Assembly (NCBI GenBank): GCA_965223485.1
Contig: OZ244993.1
Coordinates: 310,001-374,000 of the forward strand
Direction: 5' to 3'
DNA length: 64,000 nucleotides
Source of the DNA: VXPQ01 sp965223485
Lineage (GTDB): Bacteria > Bacteroidota > Rhodothermia > Rhodothermales > VXPQ01
Under the pieces are notes generated by a model. It saw only the letters and a program-made list of their open reading frames with translations, was not told the DNA's origin and did not search any database. Positions 45,159 to 54,855 of this stretch are shown here, piece by piece (the stretch's first letter is position 1; each line of letters opens with the position of its first letter). Made by a program: the position numbers and the translations under genes.

Positions 45159-46310
45159 CTACTTGACAAGCAGCATCTTTCTCGTCAAAACCGTTTCGGA
45201 CGTGGACAGAACGTATACGTACATGCCCGTCGGCAAGTCCGGTGTCTTGAAAATTTCCGTATGGGTTCCTGGCGCCCGCACGCCATCGACGAGCACCGCC
45301 ACCTCCCTGCCGACCACATCGTACACCGCAAGACGGACATGGCCCGTTCGAGGCAGCGCGAAACGAATGGACGTTTCCGGATTGAACGGATTGGGATAGT
45401 TCTGATCGAGTCCGACGCTTTCGGGTAACTCTTCGGATTCGGCGCTAACCACGCCGGCGCATGAGTACACGCGTACGTAATCGACCTGCAGGCGCTGGGG
45501 CCAAATATTCGGATCTATCCCCTGTTGCCCGCCCCAGGACCCGCCAACGGCGATGTTGAAAATCAAATGGAACGGGTGATCGAACGGCCAGTGCCGATCG
45601 TCGGCTTGCGGATTGGTCAAGCGTTCGTTCCGAAACGTAAAATAATGTGTGTCATTGACATAGCCGCGTATCTCGGATGGGGTCCATTCCACCGCATACA
45701 CATTGAATGCCGAACGCGCTGTCGACACTATGGTGGACGCGCCCTGGTGTGTGCCATGTATATGATTGTATGCATCGGTATGTACCGTGGAATGCACCCG
45801 GTCCGGGTCAAACCCCACATGCTCCATGATGTCAATCTCGCCGGCCCGGGGCCACCCTCCATATTGGCTCAGATCCGGCAGCATCCATATGGCGGGCCAT
45901 GTTCCTCTGCCGGACGGCAGGATGGCGCGGGCCTCGAACCGGCCGTATGTCCATTCCTGCCTCGAAAGCAAACGGGTGGACGTATAACTGCTGCCTGAAA
46001 AGGACTCCTGGTGCGCCTCGATAATCAGGCTTCCGTCCTCGACCCGAGCATTCTTCGAACGTGCTGCAGTGTAAAACTGCAACTCCTGATTGCCCCATCC
46101 GTGTCCTCCTACTTCATAGCGCCAATTCGAAGCGTTCGGAAGACCATCCTCGTCGAATTCGTCGCTCCATACCAGATCGCCTATTTCACAAACGCGTGGG
46201 TCCGCGGCTGGCTCGGATTCAGGTTGTTCTTCCACCGGCATAGCGCTTGCACCGCAGATACACGCCAGGACCGGCAAAAACATATACCGTATATGTTTAT
46301 ATAGGGTCAC
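45159..46310 (-). CDS. GH16 beta-glucanase (laminarinase-like) with C-terminal sorting domain
   Basis: 383 residues from a GTG at 46310 that follows the ribosome site AGGGAGGTG; an ATG 18 bp upstream lies before that site. The signal is HIRYMFLPVLACICGASA. The GH16 jelly roll begins LVWSDEFDEDGLPNASNW and has the catalytic EIDIME motif (E-x-D-x-x-E) in GEIDIMEHVG, plus TWPAIWMLP and HPFHLIFNIAVGG. The C-terminal 80 residues (LDQNYPNPFNPETSI ... MLLVK) are a type IX secretion-type domain. It would be secreted and hydrolyse beta-1,3 glucans such as laminarin. Confidence 0.9.
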   Translation of the reverse strand: MTLYKHIRYMFLPVLACICGASAMPVEEQPESEPAADPRVCEIGDLVWSDEFDEDGLPNASNWRYEVGGHGWGNQELQFYTAARSKNARVEDGSLIIEAHQESFSGSSYTSTRLLSRQEWTYGRFEARAILPSGRGTWPAIWMLPDLSQYGGWPRAGEIDIMEHVGFDPDRVHSTVHTDAYNHIHGTHQGASTIVSTARSAFNVYAVEWTPSEIRGYVNDTHYFTFRNERLTNPQADDRHWPFDHPFHLIFNIAVGGSWGGQQGIDPNIWPQRLQVDYVRVYSCAGVVSAESEELPESVGLDQNYPNPFNPETSIRFALPRTGHVRLAVYDVVGREVAVLVDGVRAPGTHTEIFKTPDLPTGMYVYVLSTSETVLTRKMLLVK

Positions 46311-46342
46311 TCCACCTCCCTCATACATGGTTCACACACACC

Positions 46343-47920
46343 CTACCGGGGATACTTCTTCATATCCTTGCTGGCCCGCACCAGTTCCGCCGAGTATTGC
46401 TTGCTGCGTTCCCGGAACGCAGCGATCCGGGCTGCTTGCGATGCGTCCTCGATCAGGTTGCGCTCCTCTGCGGGATCGTTGACCAGATCGAACAACTGCT
46501 CGAAATCCGGCTCTCTCCCCGTGAAATCGACATCTTTCGCAGTGTACTGCGACGTATCGCTGCGGAAGTAACGGACGTATTTCCAGCCCTTCGTCCGCAC
46601 TGCCTCCATAAATGGCCCGGTACGCATCAGGAAGAGGCTTTCAAGAAATATCTCGTTCCGCCATGCCGCCTCGGGATTCTCGATAAGCGGGCGAAGGGTG
46701 CGGCCCTGCATGGTCTGCGGCACATCGAGACCGGCGTAGGAAACGATGGTCGCCGGAACATCGATACTGAGCGCAAGCTCGTCGATTGTAATGCCGCGCT
46801 CGCCGGCCGGGGTTCGAGGATCGTACACGATCAGCGGAACGCGCGTAGCCACATCGTAGAGCAGGGATTTGCCGCCCATCGAATATTCGCCCATCAACAA
46901 CCCGTGATCGCTCGAGAAGATGATGATCGTGTTGTCCGCCAGGCCCCGCCGTTCGAGACTCTCACGCAACTTGCCGACCGCGATATCCAGTCCATGGATC
47001 AACTGGTAGTAACGAATATGATACTCACGCAGCACATCGTCGCCGGCGTAGCTGTACGAATACGTGGTCATGCGCCCTTCGCGCGGGTGCACATCCAGCG
47101 GAATATGCTGTGCCGTATCGTCCCCGTAGGAAGCCGGAAGCGCAATCTCGCGATCCCGGTACAGGGGACCGTACACCGGATGATCCAGCAGTTTCGGATG
47201 CGTGTTCGCGGGCGTGAACATGCGGTTCAGACCCTGTTCGTCCGGATAGATCATACTGCCCGAAATGGACCCGTGCGGCGCCGAAAAACTGACCGATAGC
47301 ATAAACGGGCGGTCGGCGGGCGCCTGGTCGAGAAAACGCTCGATGCTTTCGCTCATAATCGGGGTTACGATCTCGTCCTCCGCGTCGTGGTAGATGGCGA
47401 GATGGTCGAACTCTTTGGGCCAGAACCGCGCCCAGTCGTCGTGGCCCCGCCAGAAATCGAACTTCTCGAGCGGACTCCCGCGGAACGAATACTGCTGGAG
47501 ACCGATTTTCCCGACGAATCCAACGTGGTAGCCTGCGTTGCGCAAAAGCGCGGAGTAGGTTTGATTCCACTGCGCTTCCGAGAGCACATTCGGCGACGAG
47601 AAACCGATCTGATGCACGCGCTCGTACTGGCCGTTCATGAAACTCACGCGGCTCGGCATGCACACAGGCGCCACGACATGGGCGTCGGTGAACCGGACGC
47701 CGTCCCGCGCGAGCCGGTCGATGTGGGGCGTCTCAAGCACCGGATGACCGGAAATCCCGAGGGCGTCCGCCCGCTGATCGTCGGTCAAGAGAAAAATGAT
47801 GTTCGGACGGGATTCGACGGGTGCAGGCGTTTGCGCCCGGCAGGGGGCGCCCACCCCGGGGAGAAGAAGCAGTGCGAGGCCCGCAAATAGATGGACTGAA
47901 AAAAGGTAGGTAAAACGCAT
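46343..47920 (-). CDS. exported sulfatase
   Basis: 525 residues from the ATG at 47920. The longer open frame upstream is only the tandem-repeat array. The signal peptide is LFSVHLFAGLALLLLPGVGA. The sulfatase core has NIIFLLTDDQRADALG and the formylglycine signature CMPSR with Cys87, which needs anaerobic or FGE maturation. Later FSSDHGLLMGEYSMGGKSL supplies metal and catalytic residues. It is similar to iduronate/choline-sulfatase-like S1 enzymes and would remove sulfate from an algal or host glycan in the periplasm. Its promoter region contains the 22-bp array. Confidence 0.9.
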   Translation of the reverse strand: MRFTYLFSVHLFAGLALLLLPGVGAPCRAQTPAPVESRPNIIFLLTDDQRADALGISGHPVLETPHIDRLARDGVRFTDAHVVAPVCMPSRVSFMNGQYERVHQIGFSSPNVLSEAQWNQTYSALLRNAGYHVGFVGKIGLQQYSFRGSPLEKFDFWRGHDDWARFWPKEFDHLAIYHDAEDEIVTPIMSESIERFLDQAPADRPFMLSVSFSAPHGSISGSMIYPDEQGLNRMFTPANTHPKLLDHPVYGPLYRDREIALPASYGDDTAQHIPLDVHPREGRMTTYSYSYAGDDVLREYHIRYYQLIHGLDIAVGKLRESLERRGLADNTIIIFSSDHGLLMGEYSMGGKSLLYDVATRVPLIVYDPRTPAGERGITIDELALSIDVPATIVSYAGLDVPQTMQGRTLRPLIENPEAAWRNEIFLESLFLMRTGPFMEAVRTKGWKYVRYFRSDTSQYTAKDVDFTGREPDFEQLFDLVNDPAEERNLIEDASQAARIAAFRERSKQYSAELVRASKDMKKYPR

Positions 47921-48026
47921 GGCGCGGTGTCGTTGGAACGGATGCGGGACAGTAATATATGGCAGTGGGTTGTAAGGGGGGGGCGGACTGGAGTTGTACT
48001 GGAGTTGCCTATGAATTGCGCCGGAA

Positions 48027-48356
48027 ATGCGCCAACTCGGCACCGAAAATGCGCCAACTCGGCACCGGAAATGCGCCAACTCGGCACCGGAAATGCGCCA
48101 ACTCGGCACCGGAAATGCGCCAGCCTGGTCCCGGAAATGCGCCAACTCGGCACCGGAAATGCGCCAACTCGGCACCGGAAATGCGCCAACTCGGTACCGG
48201 AAATGCGCCAACCTGGTACCGGAAATGCGCCAACTCGGCACCGGAAATGCGCCAACTCGGTACCGGAAATGCGCCAACTCGGTACCGGAAATGCGCCAAC
48301 CTGGTACCGGAAATGCGCCAACTCGGCACCGGAAATGCGCCAACTCGGTACCGGAA
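48027..48356. repeat. 22-bp tandem repeat array, 15 units
   Basis: Fifteen contiguous 22-bp units, each ATGCGCCAACTCGGCACCGG plus AA or a close variant. Variation is confined to a few sites: GGCACC or GGTACC, ACTCGG or ACCTGG, one GCCTGGTCCC. There are no spacers. Because 22 is not a multiple of 3, all frames stay open and long artificial reading frames appear on both strands. The array begins 4 bp from the stop of the AlbA_2 gene and ends about 107 bp before the sulfatase start. Confidence 0.9.
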
Positions 48357-48360
48357 ACGC

Positions 48361-49762
48361 CTATCGGCCGCTTTCGAGCGCCCAATAGGCCCCACGCCCG
48401 TGCCCTTGCAATGTGACCAGACCTAACCCGCGCAGTATCCCCAACTCCCTTTGCACGGTCCTGCGTGCCGCTTTAATTCGCAGATTGTTTCGGATTTGCA
48501 CAAGGGAAGACATACTCGAATCTGCAAGTACGCGCAACAAGTCTTGCTGAAGTTCGCTCAACTCATGCGTCACGCGACCCGGCGGAATATAGTGTGCCGG
48601 ACGGAAACGGACAATGACCGTGCCGGTTTGTTCTTCGAATTCGGGAAGAGCAAGCCCCGCCTTTTTTGTCAATTCCCCCATCTTGAGCGTACCCCGGCCC
48701 CAAAGCTCGACCAGACCTCGACGAAAGAAAACCTCGGCAATCAGCGGGTTCCAGCGCCGGGAAGCATGCTCCCGAACCATATCCTCCGGAGTAAGCCCAA
48801 AACGAAAACGTCCCGCATTGGATATTTCCAATCGGTCATCGTACATGGCAAGACCGAGGGAACCACTGGCGGAAGCATAATCCCGATGGCAAATGGCATT
48901 GGCCAGGGCCTCGCGCAATGCCTCGGGCGGGTAGAGCGGATCGTCAACCCGCTCGTACAAGCCGGGCATGATGCGGCCAGCCACCGGAAGGTGCTGGCGC
49001 AAAAAGCGCTGCGCCTCGACAAAAAGATCGAACGCGTGCCCGTAAACCTGCTTGTTGTCTTCGAACTCGTTTTTCGTAGTGCCCCGGAAACGGGCCATTC
49101 GGAGCAGACACTGCGGATAATACGGCAGCATGCAGTCCTGTTTACCGAACAGCGCAACCGCCGCATTGAGAAGTTGCCCATCGCGCATTACACCAAAGCC
49201 TCTCAACAGGTGCGCCATATCTCGCGTACCCGGCTCGTCCATGCGCCCGCGCAGTATGGCGGCCTCCACTGTGCGAGTTACCTCGGCATGGTCAATATCC
49301 CCCAGGCCGAATTCGTGGGCAGGCATCAACTCCCAGCGCTGCCTCGGATGCATGCGTTCTTCCAGCAACTGCTCATATCTCCCCTGCGGCATACGTCTGG
49401 TCACTGCCCCCCTCCCGCACATAGGGCCGGCCGTCATACGTGTACGGGACGCTCTCGCCCCCCGGCACCGAAACAACGATAACGCTTCGCGCATCGTTAA
49501 GCGGCACTACATCCGGTCGAAGCAATACATACGGCTCGATGCGCTGCAAAGTCCGGGTGATCTTCAGTTGTGTACCAGCCGACACTTCCTGGCCGACGAA
49601 ATTGCCTGCATCGCCTACCCCCAGCAATACGACACCTCCGCGCCCATTGAGCATGGCGCAAACGGTTCTGGCGGCCGCCTCGAGTTCACCAGTGGATTTT
49701 TTGAATTCCACCCCTTCCGATTCTCCGTCGGCGGCAATGCTCGTCAAATCCTCGATTTTCAT
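48361..49762 (-). pseudogene. AlbA_2 (Schlafen-like) ATP-binding regulator, split by a frameshift
   Basis: The N-terminal part (ATG at 49762) encodes the AlbA_2 domain: EGVEFKKSTGELEAAARTVC, then GGVVLLGVGD and YVREGG, and stops near 49376. The downstream frame resumes at once with RRMPQGRYEQLLEERMHPRQ and continues through a HATPase_c_4-type region (REALANAICHRDYASASGSL) and a C-terminal winged helix (DLLRVLADSSM...TLQGHGRG), ending at 48361. Removing one G from the six-G tract at 49407-49412 (C on the plus strand) restores REGAVTRRMPQG, the expected family join. It may be a phase-variable gene, a pseudogene or a sequencing error. Such proteins are transcription regulators, sometimes in defence loci. 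Confidence 0.75.
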
Positions 49763-50068
49763 GGAAACTATCCCAAGTGCAGAAACGGAGAATCAGTCCA
49801 AGGCCATCGTAGTAGCGGCTAAACTTACAGAATACGCTATAGGAGATTCGCCTGTCAAGAGCGAACAAAGAGACTGCGAACAGAACGCATCAATGAATGC
49901 ACAAACGGAAAACGCGGGAAGGTTGCCGGGGTAACAAAAATCCATTCATTGCCGTTTTGCAGATCAAACGGGATGAGTGCAAACATCACCTGTGAACCGC
50001 GACCGCACCTCTTTACACATCCGAGCGCCGGGAAAACCAAACAATTATCTATATACTATTTTGTTGCA

Positions 50069-50091
50069 ATTATGCATTCGGAATGCATAAT
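50069..50091. promoter_or_regulatory. palindrome ATTATGCATTC-G-GAATGCATAAT
   Basis: Perfect 11-bp arms with one central G, 36 bp before the sulfatase-relic start at 50127. It is a candidate operator. The half-site TTATGCA also occurs in the AbiE operator at 59301-59333. The gap 49763-50126 shows no gene. Confidence 0.45.
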
Positions 50092-50126
50092 CCCGACGTA
50101 AATACGGCTGGCATCCTGCATCGCCG

Positions 50127-50390
50127 ATGAGCCCGCTCCGCCTGCGCATACTCGTACCCATTGTTTCCTTCGCCGCCGTCCTCGCGTTCATCGGCTGCAC
50201 TGGCGAAAGCGCTCCACAGGTTCCCGGCGCAAACGATCCTGCCGGGTCGAATCAGGCCCCGCTCCCTCGCTGCTGGCGGAAGCAGGCTATGCGAGCCTGC
50301 AGACCGGCAAGTTCCGGGAAGGCTCCTACCGGAACGGCGGATTCAGCGAAGGCATGACGGTCGGAGAACGCCACGGCGACCTTGGTCTAA
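50127..50390 (+). pseudogene. N-terminal relic of a sulfatase
   Basis: The ATG at 50127 starts a lipoprotein signal (LVPIVSFAAVLAFIGC) that runs into a frameshift. From 50267, in another frame, it reads SLLAEAGYASLQTGKFREGS and GGFSEGMTVGERHGDLGLTV, the diagnostic block of arylsulfatases (LQTGK...GF..GMT...RHGD.GL). The active-site region between is missing. A C-terminal relic of the same family lies at 54061-54234, so an ancestral gene may have been split by intervening genes. Confidence 0.65.
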
Positions 50391-50476
50391 CTGTGATCTC
50401 TCAGCAGGTTGTTCATTTGGTCCTCAGGTCCGAATCTGTCAGGGATACGTGAACCGATAACCATGGAGAGAGCCGC

Positions 50477-50632
50477 ATGAAGATTCACAAGAATGCCCGA
50501 TTGACGCCGAAGGGTCGAGAGATTCTGGTTTGCCGCATCGTTAACGAGGGGCTTCGCTTACTCGCCCCGCGCAGGTCGTGTTCATGCCCACCCAAACCGT
50601 GGCTATGGTCGTGGCTGTGGCTATGGTCGTGA
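50477..50632 (+). mobile_element. IS481-family transposase N-terminal remnant
   Basis: MKIHKNARLTPKGREILVCR and IVNEGL match the conserved start of IS481-type transposases. After about 30 residues the frame enters a degenerate repeat (TGG CTA TGG TCG units) and stops. No catalytic DDE region or inverted ends are recognisable. It lies directly after the sulfatase relic and is the only insertion-sequence trace in the window. Read on the minus strand the 50590-50645 repeat gives a His-rich HDHSH peptide, probably meaningless. The stretch 50640-51087 holds no other gene. Confidence 0.65.
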
Positions 50633-51087
50633 CTATGGTCATGACCGGAAGTAACGGACAGCAACATGGTCGACATCGGAGAGAAAGTATCTGGATACAA
50701 AAGTATTTGCGGTAACAATATAGGATAATCCGATTAATCCGGTTTTAGGAGCTGCATTGAAGATGGTAGTAACTAGGCACAAAAGGATCACTGATTAACG
50801 CTGAATAATCACGGAATGAGTACAACTTTCTGCGTATAATTCCCAACATATATGGCGGCGTGAACGCGGTCAGGCTGAGTCGTTGCCCCTATGTGTGCGG
50901 TTGCCCCTATGCGTGCGCCGGAGAGTAGAGTAAGGCTAAGGCGGGTGAGGTGAAATGGCCGGGCAGCCGGACCGGAACCGAAGGAAAAATCCGAAATCCA
51001 TTGTCTCTCGAAAGCCTCGAGCGCCGCGAGAGCGGGCGTGTCCTGAAAACCCGCTCGCAAAAACGCCTCATCATACCCCAGCTGATC

Positions 51088-52398
51088 ATGTCTACCCTTA
51101 CCAGATTCATCGCCCGTGTCGGCGCCCTTGCCTCGATCCTTATTCTGTCGTTCTCCCCTGTTACGACAAATGCCCAATTACTATGGGAACACGAGCATGG
51201 ATGGACGACTGAAGCTGTGGTCTTCTCACTCGACAGCAAGACGCTCATTCTCGGGTCTACTGACCTCTTCGGGGATGAACCCGAAACAATCACCATGTGG
51301 GATGTGGATACAGGGGTGAAAACAGCCGCCATCGAAGGAATGAGCGTTAATGCGGTGGCCCTTTCGCCAGACGGGACAATGCTGGCCGCCGCGTATGGAG
51401 ATGGAACGGTAAGGCTTTGGGACGTAGACACGCAAGATCTTGTGGTAACACTCGAAGAACATACTTCGGGAGGAATCTCTGCCTTGGATTTCCAGCAGCC
51501 GGACGGAGCACTGCTCGTCTCTAGCCATTCCAACACGATCAGGTTATGGGATGTAGCTACGGGAGATAGCCTTGCGAGCAGTGAGTGGCAAGGCTTTGGG
51601 CTTTTTGATGTACACGACGTACAGTTCTCACCTGACGGGACGATGATCGCTGCTGTGGCGAGTAGACAAATCAAGGTATGGGACACGGCGAACCTTGCCA
51701 CGGGCCAAGAAATAATTACCCTTGAAGACGATACGAGGGCAAGGCCTCAGTCGGTGCGCTTTTCGCCAGACGGGACCATGCTGGCCGCCGGATATGGGGC
51801 GTTTAGTGACGACGCACATATAAGGCTATGGGATGTGGCAACCGAAACCCATATCGTGACATTTGAAGGACATGATGACAATATTGATGCATTGGATTTT
51901 TTATATAACGGAAAAGTTTTGATCTCCGGGTCTCAGGACCACACGGTAAGGCTGTGGGACGTGGCTGCCGAAAGCAATATCGCAACCATTGAAGTTGATG
52001 ATAATGTTACGGCGGTACGTTTCTCTCCCGATGGGTCGCTGTTCGCCACGGCGGATTCCTTCGACAAGGCCAAGTTGTGGAGTACTTCGCAATGGATCAC
52101 TACGACAACCGCCATTTCCGACGATACATTGCCCACAGAGGTGTCACTCGCGCAGAACTACCCGAACCCTTTTAATCCTGCGACAACCATTGGATATGAA
52201 TTGCCTGCATCCACAGATGTCCGCCTCGATGTGTACGACATGACAGGGAGACAGTTATCTACTCTGGTGAATGGCGTCTACCCGTCCGGATACCATACGG
52301 TCCAATGGGATGCGATCGGCCTCCCAACCGGAATCTATGTGTACCGATTGACGACCGGAGGCAAAGCAATCACCCAAACAATGACATTGGTGAGGTAA
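51088..52398 (+). CDS. secreted WD40 repeat protein with C-terminal sorting domain
   Basis: 436 residues from the ATG at 51088 (MSTLTRFIARVGALASILIL), which begins a signal peptide ending near TNA-Q. An upstream extension lacks a signal and was not used. Seven WD40-like blades carry SPDGTMLAA...VRLWDV repeats (about 30-350). The final 80 residues (LAQNYPNPFNPATTIGYELP ... MTLVR) are a type IX secretion-type domain. It is predicted to be exported to the cell surface as a protein- or glycan-binding propeller. Several blades share DNA similarity, indicating internal duplication. Confidence 0.85.
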   Translation: MSTLTRFIARVGALASILILSFSPVTTNAQLLWEHEHGWTTEAVVFSLDSKTLILGSTDLFGDEPETITMWDVDTGVKTAAIEGMSVNAVALSPDGTMLAAAYGDGTVRLWDVDTQDLVVTLEEHTSGGISALDFQQPDGALLVSSHSNTIRLWDVATGDSLASSEWQGFGLFDVHDVQFSPDGTMIAAVASRQIKVWDTANLATGQEIITLEDDTRARPQSVRFSPDGTMLAAGYGAFSDDAHIRLWDVATETHIVTFEGHDDNIDALDFLYNGKVLISGSQDHTVRLWDVAAESNIATIEVDDNVTAVRFSPDGSLFATADSFDKAKLWSTSQWITTTTAISDDTLPTEVSLAQNYPNPFNPATTIGYELPASTDVRLDVYDMTGRQLSTLVNGVYPSGYHTVQWDAIGLPTGIYVYRLTTGGKAITQTMTLVR

Positions 52399-52474
52399 TG
52401 CTATATGTCATCGGACCCTCCTGATATCCCGTGCGACCGACGCTGGTCAGCGGCTTGGAATTGCTTACTGAACA

Positions 52475-53476
52475 TCACCACCACCTCGACAGCCAGGGAG
52501 CATCCCTGAGGTACGAGATGCTAAGGCTGATCGGCAGCACGTAACGATCAGATTCCACAGGCTCACCATTGTCAAAGTCGGGGAAATCAAAGAAGAATTC
52601 ATCCTCCTCGGAGTAGATCAATTTTGAGAACGGCACATTGAGCCTAAGCTCAAGTGCCAACCTGTTTCGGTTGAAGCGCAAAAATTCGATTCCGACCGAC
52701 CCAAATACACCTATTCCTGACCCGTCCTGACGAAACGCGTCAGACTTGGTTGCGAACAGCATAGCACCTCCACCGCCTATCCAGGGAGAAATGGCCGTGT
52801 CTCTGATAAAATATCGCCCTCCAACGGCAATTGTGCCAAATTGAAAATGGCCCCTTTCGCTTTCGTTATTTGCAAACTGAAAATCGGCAAAGAGGCCAAA
52901 AGATGACGTCTCATAATGCCAGCCCAGCAGGATGCCCGGAGCAGGCGTTGAATTTTCACCTGGTGCGATCCCGCCTAATAGTCCAAACGCCCACAAACTG
53001 ATGTCTAAATCCAGGTCTTCCACTATGAGGTTTTCTGTAGTGGCCGTGGACTCAATCGTACCCTCGTTGAGCAAGGCATTTACGATCCGTTCAGCCGCTT
53101 CAAACACCTCTTCAATCGAGGCCAGTCTAACCTGCCGCTCGCGAATGATTGTACCAACAGGCATTTCGTGCCTTACCCGAAGGAGAGTCGCTTCACCGAG
53201 GTAATGAACCCCAACGCGGTAAATGCTCATCGAATCTGGCGCCTCATATACAGGCTCTCCAACTTGAACGCCCTTACCACGCAGTGCTTGACATACCAGC
53301 AGCGCAGCCGTATGTACATCTGAATCTTCCACTCCGGAAGAATTGTCGATCAGACAGACGCTCGCCGTCGTGTCCGCTTGGGCAACCGACTGTTGTACTG
53401 CATTGTCCTGCCCCCAGGCAGTGCCCGTGACAAACGCAATGGCAACCAAAGCCATAAGTGGCTTTGGTGCTCTCAT
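52475..53476 (-). CDS. outer-membrane beta-barrel protein
   Basis: 333 residues from the ATG at 53476, chosen because it begins a signal peptide (APKPLMALVAIAFVTGTAWG-Q). ATGs at 53515 and 53647 are alternatives without ribosome sites. Residues 40-140 form a soluble region (VCLIDNSSGVEDSDVHTAAL) with a helix AAERIVNALL. The C-terminal 180 residues alternate as amphipathic strands with aromatic girdles (GILLGWHYETSSFGLFADFQ, GTIAVGGRYF, GSVGIEFLRF) and end in LSISYL near the tail. It resembles OmpA/porin-like barrels. No specific family is recognised. Confidence 0.65.
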   Translation of the reverse strand: MRAPKPLMALVAIAFVTGTAWGQDNAVQQSVAQADTTASVCLIDNSSGVEDSDVHTAALLVCQALRGKGVQVGEPVYEAPDSMSIYRVGVHYLGEATLLRVRHEMPVGTIIRERQVRLASIEEVFEAAERIVNALLNEGTIESTATTENLIVEDLDLDISLWAFGLLGGIAPGENSTPAPGILLGWHYETSSFGLFADFQFANNESERGHFQFGTIAVGGRYFIRDTAISPWIGGGGAMLFATKSDAFRQDGSGIGVFGSVGIEFLRFNRNRLALELRLNVPFSKLIYSEEDEFFFDFPDFDNGEPVESDRYVLPISLSISYLRDAPWLSRWW

Positions 53477-54060
53477 GAGCGCCGCAGCCCTGGCTTGATC
53501 AGGCTGGCCGTTCATTGCGAAACGAGCGCGCAGCATTGAATCAATCATGGCTCCAGCGTACGTCGTAAGGCAACTCATGTGCGAAGTCCTAATTGTGCAA
53601 GGTGACCATGGATTCGGATACTTATTAAAGGATCTATGAAACCGCAATATAGGAATAAATACAAAAAGATGGGGGTCGGAATTATACGCTTAACTTGACG
53701 ATTTCCGATTACTTCCTGGGCTTGACAGTTCTTTTTGACAGAGATGTCGCGGAGCACAGCGGCTGTGGACGTGCATACGATAGCCGTCGCGCGCTGATTG
53801 CTGTGATCGACTCGCTTCCCAGTGGCGGCGAGCGCATACAACTCTACCGGACGATCAGGATATACAATTAGCCGTCGATGCCTGCGCGGATAAATACACG
53901 CTCTGGAATCCGGAAGGGTATCCGATTGCCTATAAGCGGTAGTGAGCCAGTGCAGCAGATGTTTGCGCGTAAACACTGCGGGTGTTTCCGATCCCTATAA
54001 GAAAAAGGTATACCCTTCTCGTTCGTAAAGCCAGGATCCCCCGCCTTATTTTAACGTCAA

Positions 54061-54234
54061 TTTGCTGTCGTTTTACACCGGGCCGGCGACTGGAAACTCA
54101 TCCTCCCTGAAATCGAGGACGAACCGCTGGAACTCTATCACTTGGCGGAAGACCCTCTGGAAAACGCGAATCTGGCGCAGCATCCCGAGCAGGTCGAACG
54201 TATCCGGGCGCTGCGCACCCGTCTGGATGCCTGA
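54061..54234 (+). pseudogene. C-terminal relic of a sulfatase
   Basis: Reads AGDWKLILPEIEDEPLELYH and LAEDPLENANLAQHPEQVER to a stop, the standard C-terminal block of sulfatases (GDWKL...ELYDLA.DP.E..NL). No start or catalytic core is attached. The gap 53477-54060 upstream shows only a short open stretch near 53860-53940 (DKYTLWNPEGYPIAYKR) that I cannot assign. Confidence 0.7.
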
Positions 54235-54273
54235 TGGAGCCCTGTGCTGGGAACTGATGGGGAATAAAGCCAC

Positions 54274-54320
54274 ACCGGTACCGCCGTATTATCGTGACGG
54301 TCGTAAAAAGATTAACGGCG
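54274..54320 (+). pseudogene. short copy of a DUF1593 gene 3' end
   Basis: Encodes YRRIIVTV and then a frameshifted end. It aligns with 54815-54859 across about 46 bp. It follows the sulfatase relic by 40 bp. Confidence 0.5.
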
Positions 54321-54633
54321 CCCCTCACTGCTCGCTGTATTCTCATCCACAGGTGATTCCGAACCGCCTGCAAACCGCGCCGCGCTTTTTTCCTCCCCAA
54401 TCCCCTCTCCCTTTTTTCCTCCCTGCACTATCTTCCCTTGTTTCAACAACACTCCCCGGACGACGCTTCCGAGATGCCCGCCCGGGACAAACGCACCCCG
54501 CCATCAAGCCGCCCCAAATACGCCCTCCGGACGAAAGCCGCCCCATTTTCCTCACCATGCGCGATGCCTCCTCATCATGCCCCGCACCCGCCGGGCCCCG
54601 CGTTCTTGCTGCAAAAACCGCTGAAAGAAAACA

Positions 54634-54855
54634 CCCGATGGGAACCACCTCGCATTCGACTGGTGGATCTACACCGAAGCCAGTTCGTATCCGGGCGATG
54701 TCTCCATAACGGATGCTTCGTCCATGGAAGCAAGACTTGTGGTCCCGGAAAACGCCGTCGGCACAGAGATTCACGTGATCCTGACAGCGTACGACGACAG
54801 TGAACCCGCCCTGTACCGGTACCGCCGGGTCATCGTGACGGTCGCAAAAGATTAA
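54634..54855 (+). pseudogene. C-terminal relic of a DUF1593 (cellulose-binding/nucleoside-hydrolase-like) gene
   Basis: An open frame of 73 residues without its own start: PDGNHLAFDWWIYTEASSYP, then VPENAVGTEIHVILTAYDD and YRYRRVIVTVAKD plus stop. This is the terminal domain of DUF1593 proteins. The N-terminal part of another DUF1593 gene lies at 61097-62015. The 54321-54633 stretch before it is pyrimidine-rich and holds no recognisable gene. Confidence 0.65.

Noticed and set aside
48027..48356. CRISPR array or repeat-protein gene
   Set aside because: The 22-bp units are contiguous with no spacers and no cas genes nearby. The open frames on both strands come from a period not divisible by three.
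46343..48385. 680-residue sulfatase including repeat-encoded N-terminus
   Set aside because: The repeat part lacks a signal peptide. The ATG at 47920 begins a proper signal peptide followed directly by the sulfatase domain.
50485..50718. His-rich (HDHSHDHSH) minus-strand peptide as a metal-binding protein
   Set aside because: It is produced by a short imperfect repeat inside the IS481 remnant and has no start signal or family context.
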